DNA of 64,000 nucleotides, from assembly GCA_035457725.1 (NCBI GenBank), contig DATIBC010000092.1, positions 1 to 64,000 of the forward strand. Direction: 5' to 3'. Source of the stretch: DATFES01 sp035457725. Lineage in GTDB: Bacteria; Pseudomonadota; Alphaproteobacteria; CACIAM-22H2. The notes under the pieces were generated by a model. The model did no database searches. It was not told the DNA's origin and was given only the letters and a program-made list of their open reading frames with translations. Each line of letters opens with the position of its first letter. Positions within the stretch are counted from its first letter, which is position 1. Shown piece after piece: positions 26,275-34,132 of the stretch. Both the position numbers and the translations under genes were made by a program.

Positions 26275-27249
26275 ATGGTCGAGGCGTTTCTCATCCTCGT
26301 TCTGCTGCTCGACGCGACCCTGCGCGTGGCCACGCCGCTCATCCTAGCGGCGCTTGGCGGCCTCTTCTCCGAACGCTCCGGGATCGTCGATATCGGCCTC
26401 GAAGGCAAGATGCTCGCCGGCGCGTTCGCCGCCGCGGCGACCGCGGTGGTCACCGGCTCGGCGTGGCTTGGCTTGGCCGCGGCGATCGTCGCGGCGCTGC
26501 TATTGGCGCTGGTACACGGGTTCGCATGCATCACGCACAACGGCGATCAGGTCGTCTCGGGAATGGCCCTCAACATCGTCGTTGCCGGGCTCACTCCCGT
26601 GCTGGGAAACGCCTGGTTTCGCCAAGGCGGCCAGACGCCACAGCTTCAAGGGGACCAGCGGTTTTCGCCGTTCGATCTGCCGTTCGCCGCGACGCTCGCC
26701 GATGTTCCGATTGGCGGCGCGCTTTATTCGGAGATCGTCAGCGGCCACAACATCCTCGTCTACCTGTGCGCCATGCTGGTTCCGTTGGCCGCGTGGCTCG
26801 TGTACCGGACACGTTTCGGTCTTCGCCTGCGCGCGGTGGGCGAAAATCCCGGCGCGATCGACACCGCGGGCATTTCGGTCGCATGGCTGCGTTACCGCGC
26901 CGTGCTTCTGTCGGGATTTTTCTGCGGCATCGCCGGAGCGTACCTATCGACCGCGCATAATGCCGGGTTCATTCGTGACATGTCGGCGGGCAAAGGATAT
27001 CTGGCGCTGGCGGCGCTCATCTTCGGCAAATGGAAGCCGGTGCCCACGCTGTTCGCATGCCTGCTCTTCGCCTTCACCGACGCCGTTCAAGTGCGCCTCC
27101 AGGGCGTGAACTTGCCGCTGGTCGGGGTGGTTCCGGTCCAGCTTATCCAGGCGCTGCCTTACGTGCTGACCGTTCTGCTGCTCGCCGGCTTCGTCGGCCG
27201 GGCCGTCGCGCCGCGCGCCATCGGCGTGCCATACGTCAAGGAGCGCTAA
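26275..27249 (+). CDS. Nucleoside ABC transporter permease 2
   Basis: Second BPD_transp_2 permease (324 aa). Family patterns are PLILAALGGLFSERSGIVDIGLEGKM (positions about 21-46, split here by the membrane boundary), RAVGENPGAIDTAGI, and YLSTAHNAGFIRDMSAGKGYLALAALIFG. It lies 3 bp after permease 1 and 3 bp before cdd, so the transporter and the salvage enzymes form one transcription unit. Confidence 0.92.
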   Translation: MVEAFLILVLLLDATLRVATPLILAALGGLFSERSGIVDIGLEGKMLAGAFAAAATAVVTGSAWLGLAAAIVAALLLALVHGFACITHNGDQVVSGMALNIVVAGLTPVLGNAWFRQGGQTPQLQGDQRFSPFDLPFAATLADVPIGGALYSEIVSGHNILVYLCAMLVPLAAWLVYRTRFGLRLRAVGENPGAIDTAGISVAWLRYRAVLLSGFFCGIAGAYLSTAHNAGFIRDMSAGKGYLALAALIFGKWKPVPTLFACLLFAFTDAVQVRLQGVNLPLVGVVPVQLIQALPYVLTVLLLAGFVGRAVAPRAIGVPYVKER

Positions 27250-27252
27250 GCC

Positions 27253-27654
27253 ATGCGCGACGACATGTTCCGCCGGGCGCTTAGCGTGCGCGACAACGCT
27301 TACGCTCCATATTCGCGTTTCACGGTCGGCTGCTGCCTGCGCGCTGAAAGTGGAAAGCTCTATGACGGCTGCAACGTCGAGAACGCCGCCTATCCGCAAG
27401 GCCAGTGCGCCGAATCGTCGGCGATTGGGGCGATGATCGCCGGCGGCGATCGCAAGATCGTCGAAATCGTCGTGGTCGGCGGCGGTGAGCGGCTGTGCAC
27501 GCCATGCGGCGGCTGCCGGCAACGGCTCGCCGAGTTCGCGAACGCGGCGACACCGATCCATGTCTGCGGTCCCGACGGTCTGCGTCGAACGGTGACGCTC
27601 GGCGACTTGCTTCCATATTCGTTCTCGGCCGAGAATCTGCCCCGCAGACCATGA
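27253..27654 (+). CDS. cdd: Cytidine deaminase
   Basis: Small zinc-dependent deaminase converting (deoxy)cytidine to (deoxy)uridine. The active-site motif is Cys52-Ala-Glu54 (GQCAESSAIG), with the second zinc pair in P84-C85-G-G-C88 (TPCGGCRQ). Substrate loop NAYAPYSRFTVG is at residues 15-26 and NVENAAYP follows. 133 aa, the homotetrameric-class length. Overlaps the purine phosphorylase start (ATGA). Confidence 0.95.
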   Translation: MRDDMFRRALSVRDNAYAPYSRFTVGCCLRAESGKLYDGCNVENAAYPQGQCAESSAIGAMIAGGDRKIVEIVVVGGGERLCTPCGGCRQRLAEFANAATPIHVCGPDGLRRTVTLGDLLPYSFSAENLPRRP

Positions 27655-28481
27655 CCCCGACCTCGCCCCACGACGCGGCCAAAGTCATTGCCGCGCGCGC
27701 CGCCGGACTTAGGCCGCGCGTAGGCTTGGTGCTCGGATCAGGCCTCGGCGAGGTCGCTGAGGCGATCCAGACAACGACCCGGATCGCTTACCGGGATATT
27801 CGAGGTTTTCCCATGATGACGGTCGCCGGCCATGCCGGAGAACTGGCGCTGGGACACTGCGAGACGATTCCCGTCGCCTGCATGATCGGACGCGCGCATC
27901 TGTACGAGGGCACGCCCATCGACGCTTTGCGCGTTCCGATCCGTGCCATGCGACTGCTCGGCTGCGAGACGGTGGTGCTGACCAACGCTGCCGGCGGTCT
28001 CAAAGCGACGCTGCCGCCGGGGCGCCTGATGATTGTCGCCGACCACATCAACATGATGGGCGCCAATCCATTGGTCGGCAGTAACGACGACGCATTCGGT
28101 CCGCGCTTTCCGCCGCTCGAGGGATTGTACGACGAGTCGCTGCGCGCCCGATTCCGACGCGCCGCCGCCGACACCGGGATCGGTATTGGCGAAGGCGTTT
28201 ACCTCGCCACCCTCGGCCCGAGCTTCGAGACCGCGGCCGAGATCCGGGCGTTTCGGACACTGGGCGCCGACGCAGTCGGCATGTCGACCGTTCCCGAGGC
28301 CATCGTGGCGCGCCATTGCGGGATGAAGGTCGCCGCGATATCGGTCATCACCAATTTCGGCGCCGGTCTCGGGCCGACGACGCACGACCATGCAACGACG
28401 CTGGTCCACGCCGCGCGCGCGGCAGGTGACTTGGCGCGGCTTCTGCGATCGTTCTTCGCCGGTCTCGCCAAAGATGGCTGA
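27651..28481 (+). CDS. punA: Purine-nucleoside phosphorylase (trimeric class)
   Basis: Phosphorolyses purine (deoxy)nucleosides to base plus (deoxy)ribose 1-phosphate. The phosphate loop is LVLGSGLGEVAEAI. Further hallmarks are GRAHLYEG, VLTNAAGGL, VADHINMMGANPL, and GPSFETAAEIRAF followed by GADAVGMSTVPE. 276 aa from ATG 27651, overlapping the cdd stop; the same frame is open upstream inside cdd, but that part is not homologous. Its own stop overlaps the deoC start by 8 bp. Confidence 0.94.
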   Translation: MTPTSPHDAAKVIAARAAGLRPRVGLVLGSGLGEVAEAIQTTTRIAYRDIRGFPMMTVAGHAGELALGHCETIPVACMIGRAHLYEGTPIDALRVPIRAMRLLGCETVVLTNAAGGLKATLPPGRLMIVADHINMMGANPLVGSNDDAFGPRFPPLEGLYDESLRARFRRAAADTGIGIGEGVYLATLGPSFETAAEIRAFRTLGADAVGMSTVPEAIVARHCGMKVAAISVITNFGAGLGPTTHDHATTLVHAARAAGDLARLLRSFFAGLAKDG

Positions 28482-29244
28482 CAAGGATTTGCCGCGGCGG
28501 GCAATCGGTTTGCTCGATCTCACCAGCCTCAATGACGACGATACGGAGGCCGTGATCGAGCGTTTGTGTTCCAGAGCGCGAACGCCGCTGGGCGACGTCG
28601 CGGCAGTGTGCCTCTATCCTCGATTCGTCCCCATGGCCCGGCGCCTGCTGCGCGGCTCGATGGTGCGGGTTGCGACCGTGGCGAATTTCCCCGCCGGTGG
28701 CGCCGACATCGAGCGCGCCGTTTCGGAGACCCGCGCGGCAATCGCCGACGGCGCCGACGAAATCGACGTCGTTCTCCCCTACCAAGCCCTGCTCGCCGGC
28801 GACCGGGCGACGCCGCTGACCTTGGTCGCGGCTTGCAAACTCGCCTGCGGTGTCGATGCGCGCCTCAAGGTGATCCTCGAAACCGGTGCACTTGCGACGC
28901 CCGAGCGGATCATCGAGGCGGCGCGGTTGGCGATCCAGGGCGACGCCGACTTTCTCAAGACATCGACCGGGAAGCTTCATCCGGGTGCCACGCTGACGGC
29001 GGCGCGCGTCATGCTGGACGCGATCGCCGAGGCGCGCAGGGCCGGACGGCAGGTCGGGTTCAAGGCCGCCGGAGGAATTCGGACGGCGCAGCAAGCGGCC
29101 GAATATCTATCGCTCGCCGACCAGATCATGGGTGACGGCTGGGCGACCAGGGGGACTTTTCGCTTTGGCGCCAGCGCGCTGTTGGACGAGCTGCTCGGCA
29201 TGGCCGGCGGTGCGAAACCGACTGGCGCTCGCGGGACATATTGA
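28474..29244 (+). CDS. deoC: Deoxyribose-phosphate aldolase
   Basis: Class I aldolase splitting 2-deoxyribose 5-phosphate to acetaldehyde and glyceraldehyde 3-phosphate. The Schiff-base lysine is Lys162 in DADFLKTSTGK. The second active-site lysine is in GFKAAGGIRT near residue 197. Other conserved parts are IGLLDLTSLN, VCLYPRFV, ATVANFPAGG and GADEIDVVLPY. 256 aa; ATG 28474 lies inside the punA end, so translation is coupled. Confidence 0.95.
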   Translation: MADKDLPRRAIGLLDLTSLNDDDTEAVIERLCSRARTPLGDVAAVCLYPRFVPMARRLLRGSMVRVATVANFPAGGADIERAVSETRAAIADGADEIDVVLPYQALLAGDRATPLTLVAACKLACGVDARLKVILETGALATPERIIEAARLAIQGDADFLKTSTGKLHPGATLTAARVMLDAIAEARRAGRQVGFKAAGGIRTAQQAAEYLSLADQIMGDGWATRGTFRFGASALLDELLGMAGGAKPTGARGTY

Positions 29245-30587
29245 GCGTGTCGTCCCGGGTTTATTTTCCGCAGGAGATCATTCGGCGCAAACGCGACGGT
29301 GGCGAGCTCGGCGCGGACGAGATCGAATTCATGGTGCGTGGCATGACCAACGGCGCCGTGACCGAAGGTCAGATCGCGGCATTCGCCATGGCGATATTCT
29401 TCCGCGGCATGTCGATGGACGAACGGGTGATGTTGGCGCGGGCGATGACGAATTCCGGCCGCGTTCTAGATTGGCGTCCACTGGCGTTGCCCGGGCCGGT
29501 CCTGGACAAACATTCGAGCGGCGGCGTCGGCGACAAGGTAAGCTTGATGCTGGCGCCGATCGTCGCGGCATGCGGCGGCTTCGTGCCGATGATCTCAGGC
29601 CGCGGTCTGGGTCACACTGGCGGCACGCTCGACAAGATGGACAGCATTCCGGGCTATCGAACGACGCCGGATCTCGACCAGTTTCAACAAGTCGTGAGGA
29701 CATCCGGCTGCGCGATCATCGGCCAAACCGCCGATCTCGCGCCGGCGGATGGGCGGTTGTATGCGATCCGCGACGTAACCGCGACGGTCGAATCGATCCC
29801 CTTGCTCACGACATCGATCCTATCGAAGAAGCTCGCGTCCGGGCTCGACGGCCTGGCGATGGACGTCAAATTCGGATCGGGCGCCTTCATCCCACCGATC
29901 GAAGGCGCGGCCGAGCTCGCAGAGAGTATGGTCACGGTCGCCACTCGCGCCGGCCTGGCAACGACGGCATTGCTCACTGACATGAACCAGGTGTTGGGAA
30001 CGAGCGCCGGAAATGCGATCGAGGTCCGCGAAGCGATCGCGTATCTCAAGGGAGAGGCGCGCGAGACGCGGCTCGACATTGTAACGCGTGCGCTGGCGAC
30101 CGAAATGCTGCTGCTCGGCGGCTTGGCGAACGACTCGGCTGTCGCGCGGACCATGGTCGAGCAGGCGCTCGCGTCGGGCAGCGCGGCTGATTGCTTCGCG
30201 CGCATGGTTTCCGCTCTTGGCGGACCCGCCGATATCGCTGAAAACGCGGAGCGACATCTTTCGCTGGCGTCGGCCGTCGTGGCGGCGGCGCCGGAACGCG
30301 CCGGCGCTGTCACCACGATCGACGTTCGAAAGGTCGGCCTCGCCGTGATGATGCTCGGCGGCGGCCGCCGCCGCGCCGACGATCGGATCGACCATTCCGT
30401 AGGCCTCGACGCAATCGCCGGCCTGGGGGACCATGTCGGACCGGATCGGCCGTTGGCGCGGATTTACGCCCGCAGCGTCGAGGATGCACAAGACGTTGCA
30501 GCGTTCCTGCGGTCGGCGTTCGACATTGGCGATCGAGCGCCGCCGCAGGGGCCGGTCATCCTGCGGCGGATCGGAGGTCGGTCGTGA
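29241..30587 (+). CDS. deoA: Thymidine phosphorylase
   Basis: Pyrimidine-nucleoside phosphorylase acting on thymidine/deoxyuridine to release base and deoxyribose 1-phosphate. Family features are FMVRGMTNGAVTEGQIAAFAMA, the phosphate-binding LDKHSSGGVGDKVSL, MISGRGLGHTGGTLDKMDSI and MDVKFGSGAF. 448 aa. The TTG at 29241 overlaps the deoC stop (TTGA); a GTG two codons later is an equally plausible start. The stop overlaps the deoB GTG. Confidence 0.95.
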   Translation: MSVSSRVYFPQEIIRRKRDGGELGADEIEFMVRGMTNGAVTEGQIAAFAMAIFFRGMSMDERVMLARAMTNSGRVLDWRPLALPGPVLDKHSSGGVGDKVSLMLAPIVAACGGFVPMISGRGLGHTGGTLDKMDSIPGYRTTPDLDQFQQVVRTSGCAIIGQTADLAPADGRLYAIRDVTATVESIPLLTTSILSKKLASGLDGLAMDVKFGSGAFIPPIEGAAELAESMVTVATRAGLATTALLTDMNQVLGTSAGNAIEVREAIAYLKGEARETRLDIVTRALATEMLLLGGLANDSAVARTMVEQALASGSAADCFARMVSALGGPADIAENAERHLSLASAVVAAAPERAGAVTTIDVRKVGLAVMMLGGGRRRADDRIDHSVGLDAIAGLGDHVGPDRPLARIYARSVEDAQDVAAFLRSAFDIGDRAPPQGPVILRRIGGRS

Positions 30588-31819
30588 GACGGCGCGCGTT
30601 CATCCTGGTGATGGATTCGTTCGGCATCGGCGGCGCGCCGGATGCAGCGCGTTTTGGCGACGAAGGCGCCGACACGTTCGGCCACATCGCCGCTTACATG
30701 GCCAACCATCCGAACGGACCGCTGAATATTCCAAATCTTGCTCGGCTCGGTCTGGCCGCGGCCTCGCGAATGGCGACTGGACGCGACCCGGAGGGCATCG
30801 TCACGCCGGCGCGGATCGATGCCGCATGGGGCGTCGCGCTGGAACGCAGCCGGGGCAAAGACACGCCGAGCGGCCATTGGGAGATGGCTGGCGTGCCGGT
30901 GATGTTCGACTGGGGATACTTTCCGCCCGGTCCGCCCAGTTTTCCGCGCGCGCTCACCGATTCGCTCATCGCGCGCGCAAGGCTTCCGGGATTATTGGGC
31001 AATCGTCATGCCTCGGGAACACGGATCGTTGACGAGCTCGGCGCCGAGCATGTTCGCTCGGGAAAACCGATCGTGTACACCTCGGCCGACAGCGTGTTCC
31101 AGATCGCGGCGCATGAGGAAAGCTTCGGGCTCGCGCGTCTCTACGAGGTCTGCGCGATCGCGCGCGAGTTGGTCGATGGCTACAACGTCGGGCGTGTCAT
31201 CGCCCGTCCATTTGTCGGCCGTGAAGGCGGCTTCCGCCGCACCGCCAATCGCCGCGACTACGCCGTGCCGCCACCGGCACCGACATTGCTCGATCGACTG
31301 ACGGCCGACGGAGGCGACGTGATCGCCGTCGGCAAGGTTTCAGACATATTCGCGCACCGAGGCATTTCTCGCACGATCAAGGCCGACGGCAACATGGCGC
31401 TCGTCGACGCCACGCTGCGCGCGGCGCGCGAGGCCGGGGACCGATCGCTGGTGTTCGCCAACTACGTTGACTTCGACACTTTATATGGCCATCGCCGCGA
31501 CGTTACCGGCTACGCCGCCGCACTCGAAGCGTTCGACGTCCGCCTCCCGGAGGTCGAAGCGGCGCTGTCACCGGGCGACATCGCGATCATCACCGCCGAT
31601 CATGGCTGCGACCCGACGTGGCGGGGCAGCGATCACACCCGCGAATGTGTGCCGGTCCTCGCTTTCGGCCCCGCAGTCACTCCCGGGTCGCTTGGCCGTC
31701 GCGGAAGCTTAGCCGATATTGGCGCCAGTCTCGCGCTACACCTCGGACTGCCGGCGCTTGCCGCCGGCGAATCGTTCCTGAAAGCGAAGTCCGCTACTGG
31801 CTCAAGCGGTCGAGCCTGA
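30584..31819 (+). CDS. deoB: Phosphopentomutase
   Basis: Alkaline-phosphatase-superfamily enzyme interconverting (deoxy)ribose 1- and 5-phosphate, the link between the phosphorylases and DeoC. The N-terminal metal site is VMDSFGIGGAPDA. Other conserved parts are KDTPSGHWEMAG, IVYTSADSVFQIAAHEE, NYVDFDTLYGHRRD and ITADHGCDPTWRGSDHTRE. 411 aa, starting with GTG that overlaps the deoA stop. Last gene of the coupled run; its end overlaps the convergent exported protein by 26 bp. Confidence 0.95.
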   Translation: MRRRAFILVMDSFGIGGAPDAARFGDEGADTFGHIAAYMANHPNGPLNIPNLARLGLAAASRMATGRDPEGIVTPARIDAAWGVALERSRGKDTPSGHWEMAGVPVMFDWGYFPPGPPSFPRALTDSLIARARLPGLLGNRHASGTRIVDELGAEHVRSGKPIVYTSADSVFQIAAHEESFGLARLYEVCAIARELVDGYNVGRVIARPFVGREGGFRRTANRRDYAVPPPAPTLLDRLTADGGDVIAVGKVSDIFAHRGISRTIKADGNMALVDATLRAAREAGDRSLVFANYVDFDTLYGHRRDVTGYAAALEAFDVRLPEVEAALSPGDIAIITADHGCDPTWRGSDHTRECVPVLAFGPAVTPGSLGRRGSLADIGASLALHLGLPALAAGESFLKAKSATGSSGRA

Positions 31820-32492
31820 GTCCGCTGGGACACGATGCGGCGACCGCACGATACTCCTGCGGAGTGTCGACCGAGCCTTGGCGCGCCACGCGGTCGCGCA
31901 TCATTTGAGTGAGGGATTCGCGAAACGCCTTTTCGACTCCGGCACGCAGCTGAATTTGCGCATCGGCTTCGCCTTGCGGCGCGAACGGGCCGATCGCGCC
32001 GCGCTCCGCGGCCGCGTTGCGCAGCGCCTGCTCGATTCGCGGCACATGAATCTTGAGGATCGCGTCGTCGGCTTGCGCATGCTTGAGTTCGTGCTGAAGG
32101 ATCGCCTGGTATTCACAACTACCCCGCAGGTATTCCCGCGCGACATGAATCGTGCGCTCGGTCAGCGAGATCGTCACGTCGATCGACTGCAGCCACATGC
32201 ATATCCCCCGCGGAAGCGTCCGGGTGACAACACGGACGCTCAACTCCGGCTGGACCCGCGTTACGTAGAGCCCCAGGGGTTGGTGGCGGTTGTTGTAAAG
32301 CGCGGCGATCTGCTTGAGCGCCGAGAGGTCGTTGTGCGCGGCGATGGTCGATGACGGAAGGGCCGCCTGAACGCTGATCTGCGCCTCCGGTGCCTGCGGA
32401 CACTCCTGCGCCTGGCTTTGCGGCGAGGCGAACGCCGCGCCAAGGAGCGCTATCGACAAATGCAGCAACGGATGAGTCAACGGTCTACGCAT
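31794..32492 (-). CDS. Exported protein with HExxH metallopeptidase-like motif
   Basis: 232-aa secreted protein of unknown function. The signal peptide is MRRPLTHPLLHLSIALLGAA followed by FASPQSQAQ; ATG 32492 is chosen because it begins this peptide. Residues 134-138 read His-Glu-Leu-Lys-His in ILQHELKHAQ, the zinc-peptidase HExxH pattern. Cysteines occur at about 31, 98, 126 and near the C-terminus, compatible with disulfides. A 12-bp perfect palindrome covers the start codon. I do not recognise a named peptidase family with certainty. Confidence 0.72.
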   Translation of the reverse strand: MRRPLTHPLLHLSIALLGAAFASPQSQAQECPQAPEAQISVQAALPSSTIAAHNDLSALKQIAALYNNRHQPLGLYVTRVQPELSVRVVTRTLPRGICMWLQSIDVTISLTERTIHVAREYLRGSCEYQAILQHELKHAQADDAILKIHVPRIEQALRNAAAERGAIGPFAPQGEADAQIQLRAGVEKAFRESLTQMMRDRVARQGSVDTPQEYRAVAASCPSGLRLDRLSQ

Positions 32493-32498
32493 ATGCGT
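32487..32498. repeat. 12-bp perfect palindrome spanning a start codon
   Basis: ACGCATATGCGT, self-complementary over 12 bp, centred next to the ATG of the HExxH exported protein. It could be a translational or transcriptional control site, or chance. Confidence 0.3.
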
Positions 32499-32604
32499 CC
32501 GGCGTAATTCGGCCCCAACCAATTGGATTTGAAGGGGCAAGGCATAAATGTGTCCAATCAATCGTTCTTGATTGGTCGTAGGCGAATTTGCAAGGCGCAT
32601 TATT

Positions 32605-33408
32605 GTGATTTGGTTAACCTGGCGACCGTATGGGCTGTTGGCGGCGATCGGCCTTTTTGCGCAAGGCGTTCCAGCCGACGCCGCCAGCGTTGCCGGGCGC
32701 TACGACGCGCATTGGGGCGGAGCTCCGGTCGGAACCATTGTTGTTGGCCTTGCCGACACTGGCCATGCGTTTGCCAACGTGATCGACATTCGAGCCACCG
32801 GGCTTGCGCGGGCGCTTACCGATTTCTCGGCCCGCGCCGAGAGTGCCGGAGCGTACGACAGCGTGCGCGGTCCGCTGCCGAGTCATTACTCGGCGACGTA
32901 CGATCTGCGACGTCGCAAAGGCAAGCAGCTTTCAATCGATTTCCGGCCGGTCGGCTCCGCGGGCTCGCTCGCCGTTCCCGCCAACGCGGAAGCGGCCGCG
33001 CGAATGCCGGCGGCGCTGCGAAGCGACGTGCTCGATCCGCTCACCGCGGTATTGGTGATCCGCCGGACCATTCGCGCGGGTGGGCTTGCGTCAGGATCGC
33101 GCTTTCGCGTTCCGATATTCGACGGCAAGCGCCGCTTCGACGCCGAGGGAACGGTTTTGGGTTTCGGTTCCGCCGTCGTCGATGGAAAGCGGGTCCCGAT
33201 GATCGATATCGCGGTCCTCCTCAGACCGGTCGCGATCGCCAAGCTCGAGCGCGACGACGAAGACGACATCGAGCGCGAGGCGCGACTGCGGTTCACGGCC
33301 GACCATAACGCGTTACCGCTGCGACTAAGCGTCGACATCGCCTACGTCCCACTGACCATCGAGTTGGCCGAGACCTGCGATGACTTCGCCGCCTGTCGCA
33401 CGCCCTGA
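32605..33408 (+). CDS. Exported DUF3108-type protein
   Basis: 267-aa protein with an N-terminal signal sequence (IWLTWRPYGLLAAIGLFAQG, cleavage near DAAS) followed by a beta-rich domain. The pattern YDAHWGGAPVGTIVVGL, YDLRRRKGKQLSIDF, DVLDPLTAVLVIRRTIRAGG and the FDGKRRFDAEGTV segment fits DUF3108, a periplasmic domain of unknown role common in Proteobacteria. GTG 32605 with CAAGG 9 nt upstream is preferred; a TTG at 32572 is also open. Diverges from the HExxH protein. Confidence 0.75.
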   Translation: MIWLTWRPYGLLAAIGLFAQGVPADAASVAGRYDAHWGGAPVGTIVVGLADTGHAFANVIDIRATGLARALTDFSARAESAGAYDSVRGPLPSHYSATYDLRRRKGKQLSIDFRPVGSAGSLAVPANAEAAARMPAALRSDVLDPLTAVLVIRRTIRAGGLASGSRFRVPIFDGKRRFDAEGTVLGFGSAVVDGKRVPMIDIAVLLRPVAIAKLERDDEDDIEREARLRFTADHNALPLRLSVDIAYVPLTIELAETCDDFAACRTP

Positions 33409-33421
33409 CGGGCCAACGCAT

Positions 33422-34132
33422 TCACGTCCCGACGTAAGCGGCGCGAAGCCTCGGATCCCGCATCAGGTCCGCCGCGGCGCCGCTGGCGACGATCCTGCCG
33501 AGGCGCATCAAGTGACCGGAGGTCGCCGCCGCGAGCGCTCGCGTCACTGCCTGCTCGGCGAGGAGAACGGCGACGTCCGAGGCGGCGGCGCGCCGGATGC
33601 CGGCGTAAACGTCCTCCAGAACGATCGGCGACAGGCCCAGCGACGGTTCGTCCAGCAGCAAGAGATGCGGGCGGCGCATCAAGGCCCGAGCGAGTGCCAA
33701 CATCTGTTGTTGGCCGCCGGATAACGCCCAGCTCGCGGTATCGATTTTTTCCCCAAGGCGGGGAAACATCTCGAGCATCTCCTCCAGTCGTCGTTGCGTC
33801 TCGCGCCTCCCGGCGTCGCTTGCGACCTCGAGATTCTCGCGCACCGTCATGCCGGGAAATACGCGCCGCCCCTCCGGCGAGTAGCCGATGCCGAGCGCCG
33901 CGCGGCGGTGCGGTTGTAGCGTCTCGATACGAGCGCCGTCGAAGGCGATCGTCCCCGACGCGCTCCTTTCAAGCCCGATGACGGCGCGCAACAACGTTGA
34001 TTTTCCGGCGCCATTGGCGCCAACGAGCGCCGCGATTTCGCCTCGCCTCACCTCGAGCGAGACACCGTGAAGCGCCGTTCCGCCGGCGTGGCGAACCACC
34101 AAATCGCGTATCTCGAGCGCGGGCGGGCTCAA
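33422..34132 (-). CDS. livF: Branched-chain amino acid-type ABC transporter ATPase (LivF)
   Basis: Second ATPase of a HAAT-family importer (236 aa). Walker A is GANGAGKST, signature LSGGQQQML, Walker B LLLLDEPSLGLSP, switch LLAEQ, with the LivF-specific YSPEGRRVFPGMTVRENL. Start is TTG 34132, overlapping the upstream stop (TTGA) with GGAGG 6-7 nt before it. The frame is open for a long way upstream, but that part is antisense-phase noise within the fused livM-livG gene. Confidence 0.92.
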   Translation of the reverse strand: MSPPALEIRDLVVRHAGGTALHGVSLEVRRGEIAALVGANGAGKSTLLRAVIGLERSASGTIAFDGARIETLQPHRRAALGIGYSPEGRRVFPGMTVRENLEVASDAGRRETQRRLEEMLEMFPRLGEKIDTASWALSGGQQQMLALARALMRRPHLLLLDEPSLGLSPIVLEDVYAGIRRAAASDVAVLLAEQAVTRALAAATSGHLMRLGRIVASGAAADLMRDPRLRAAYVGT

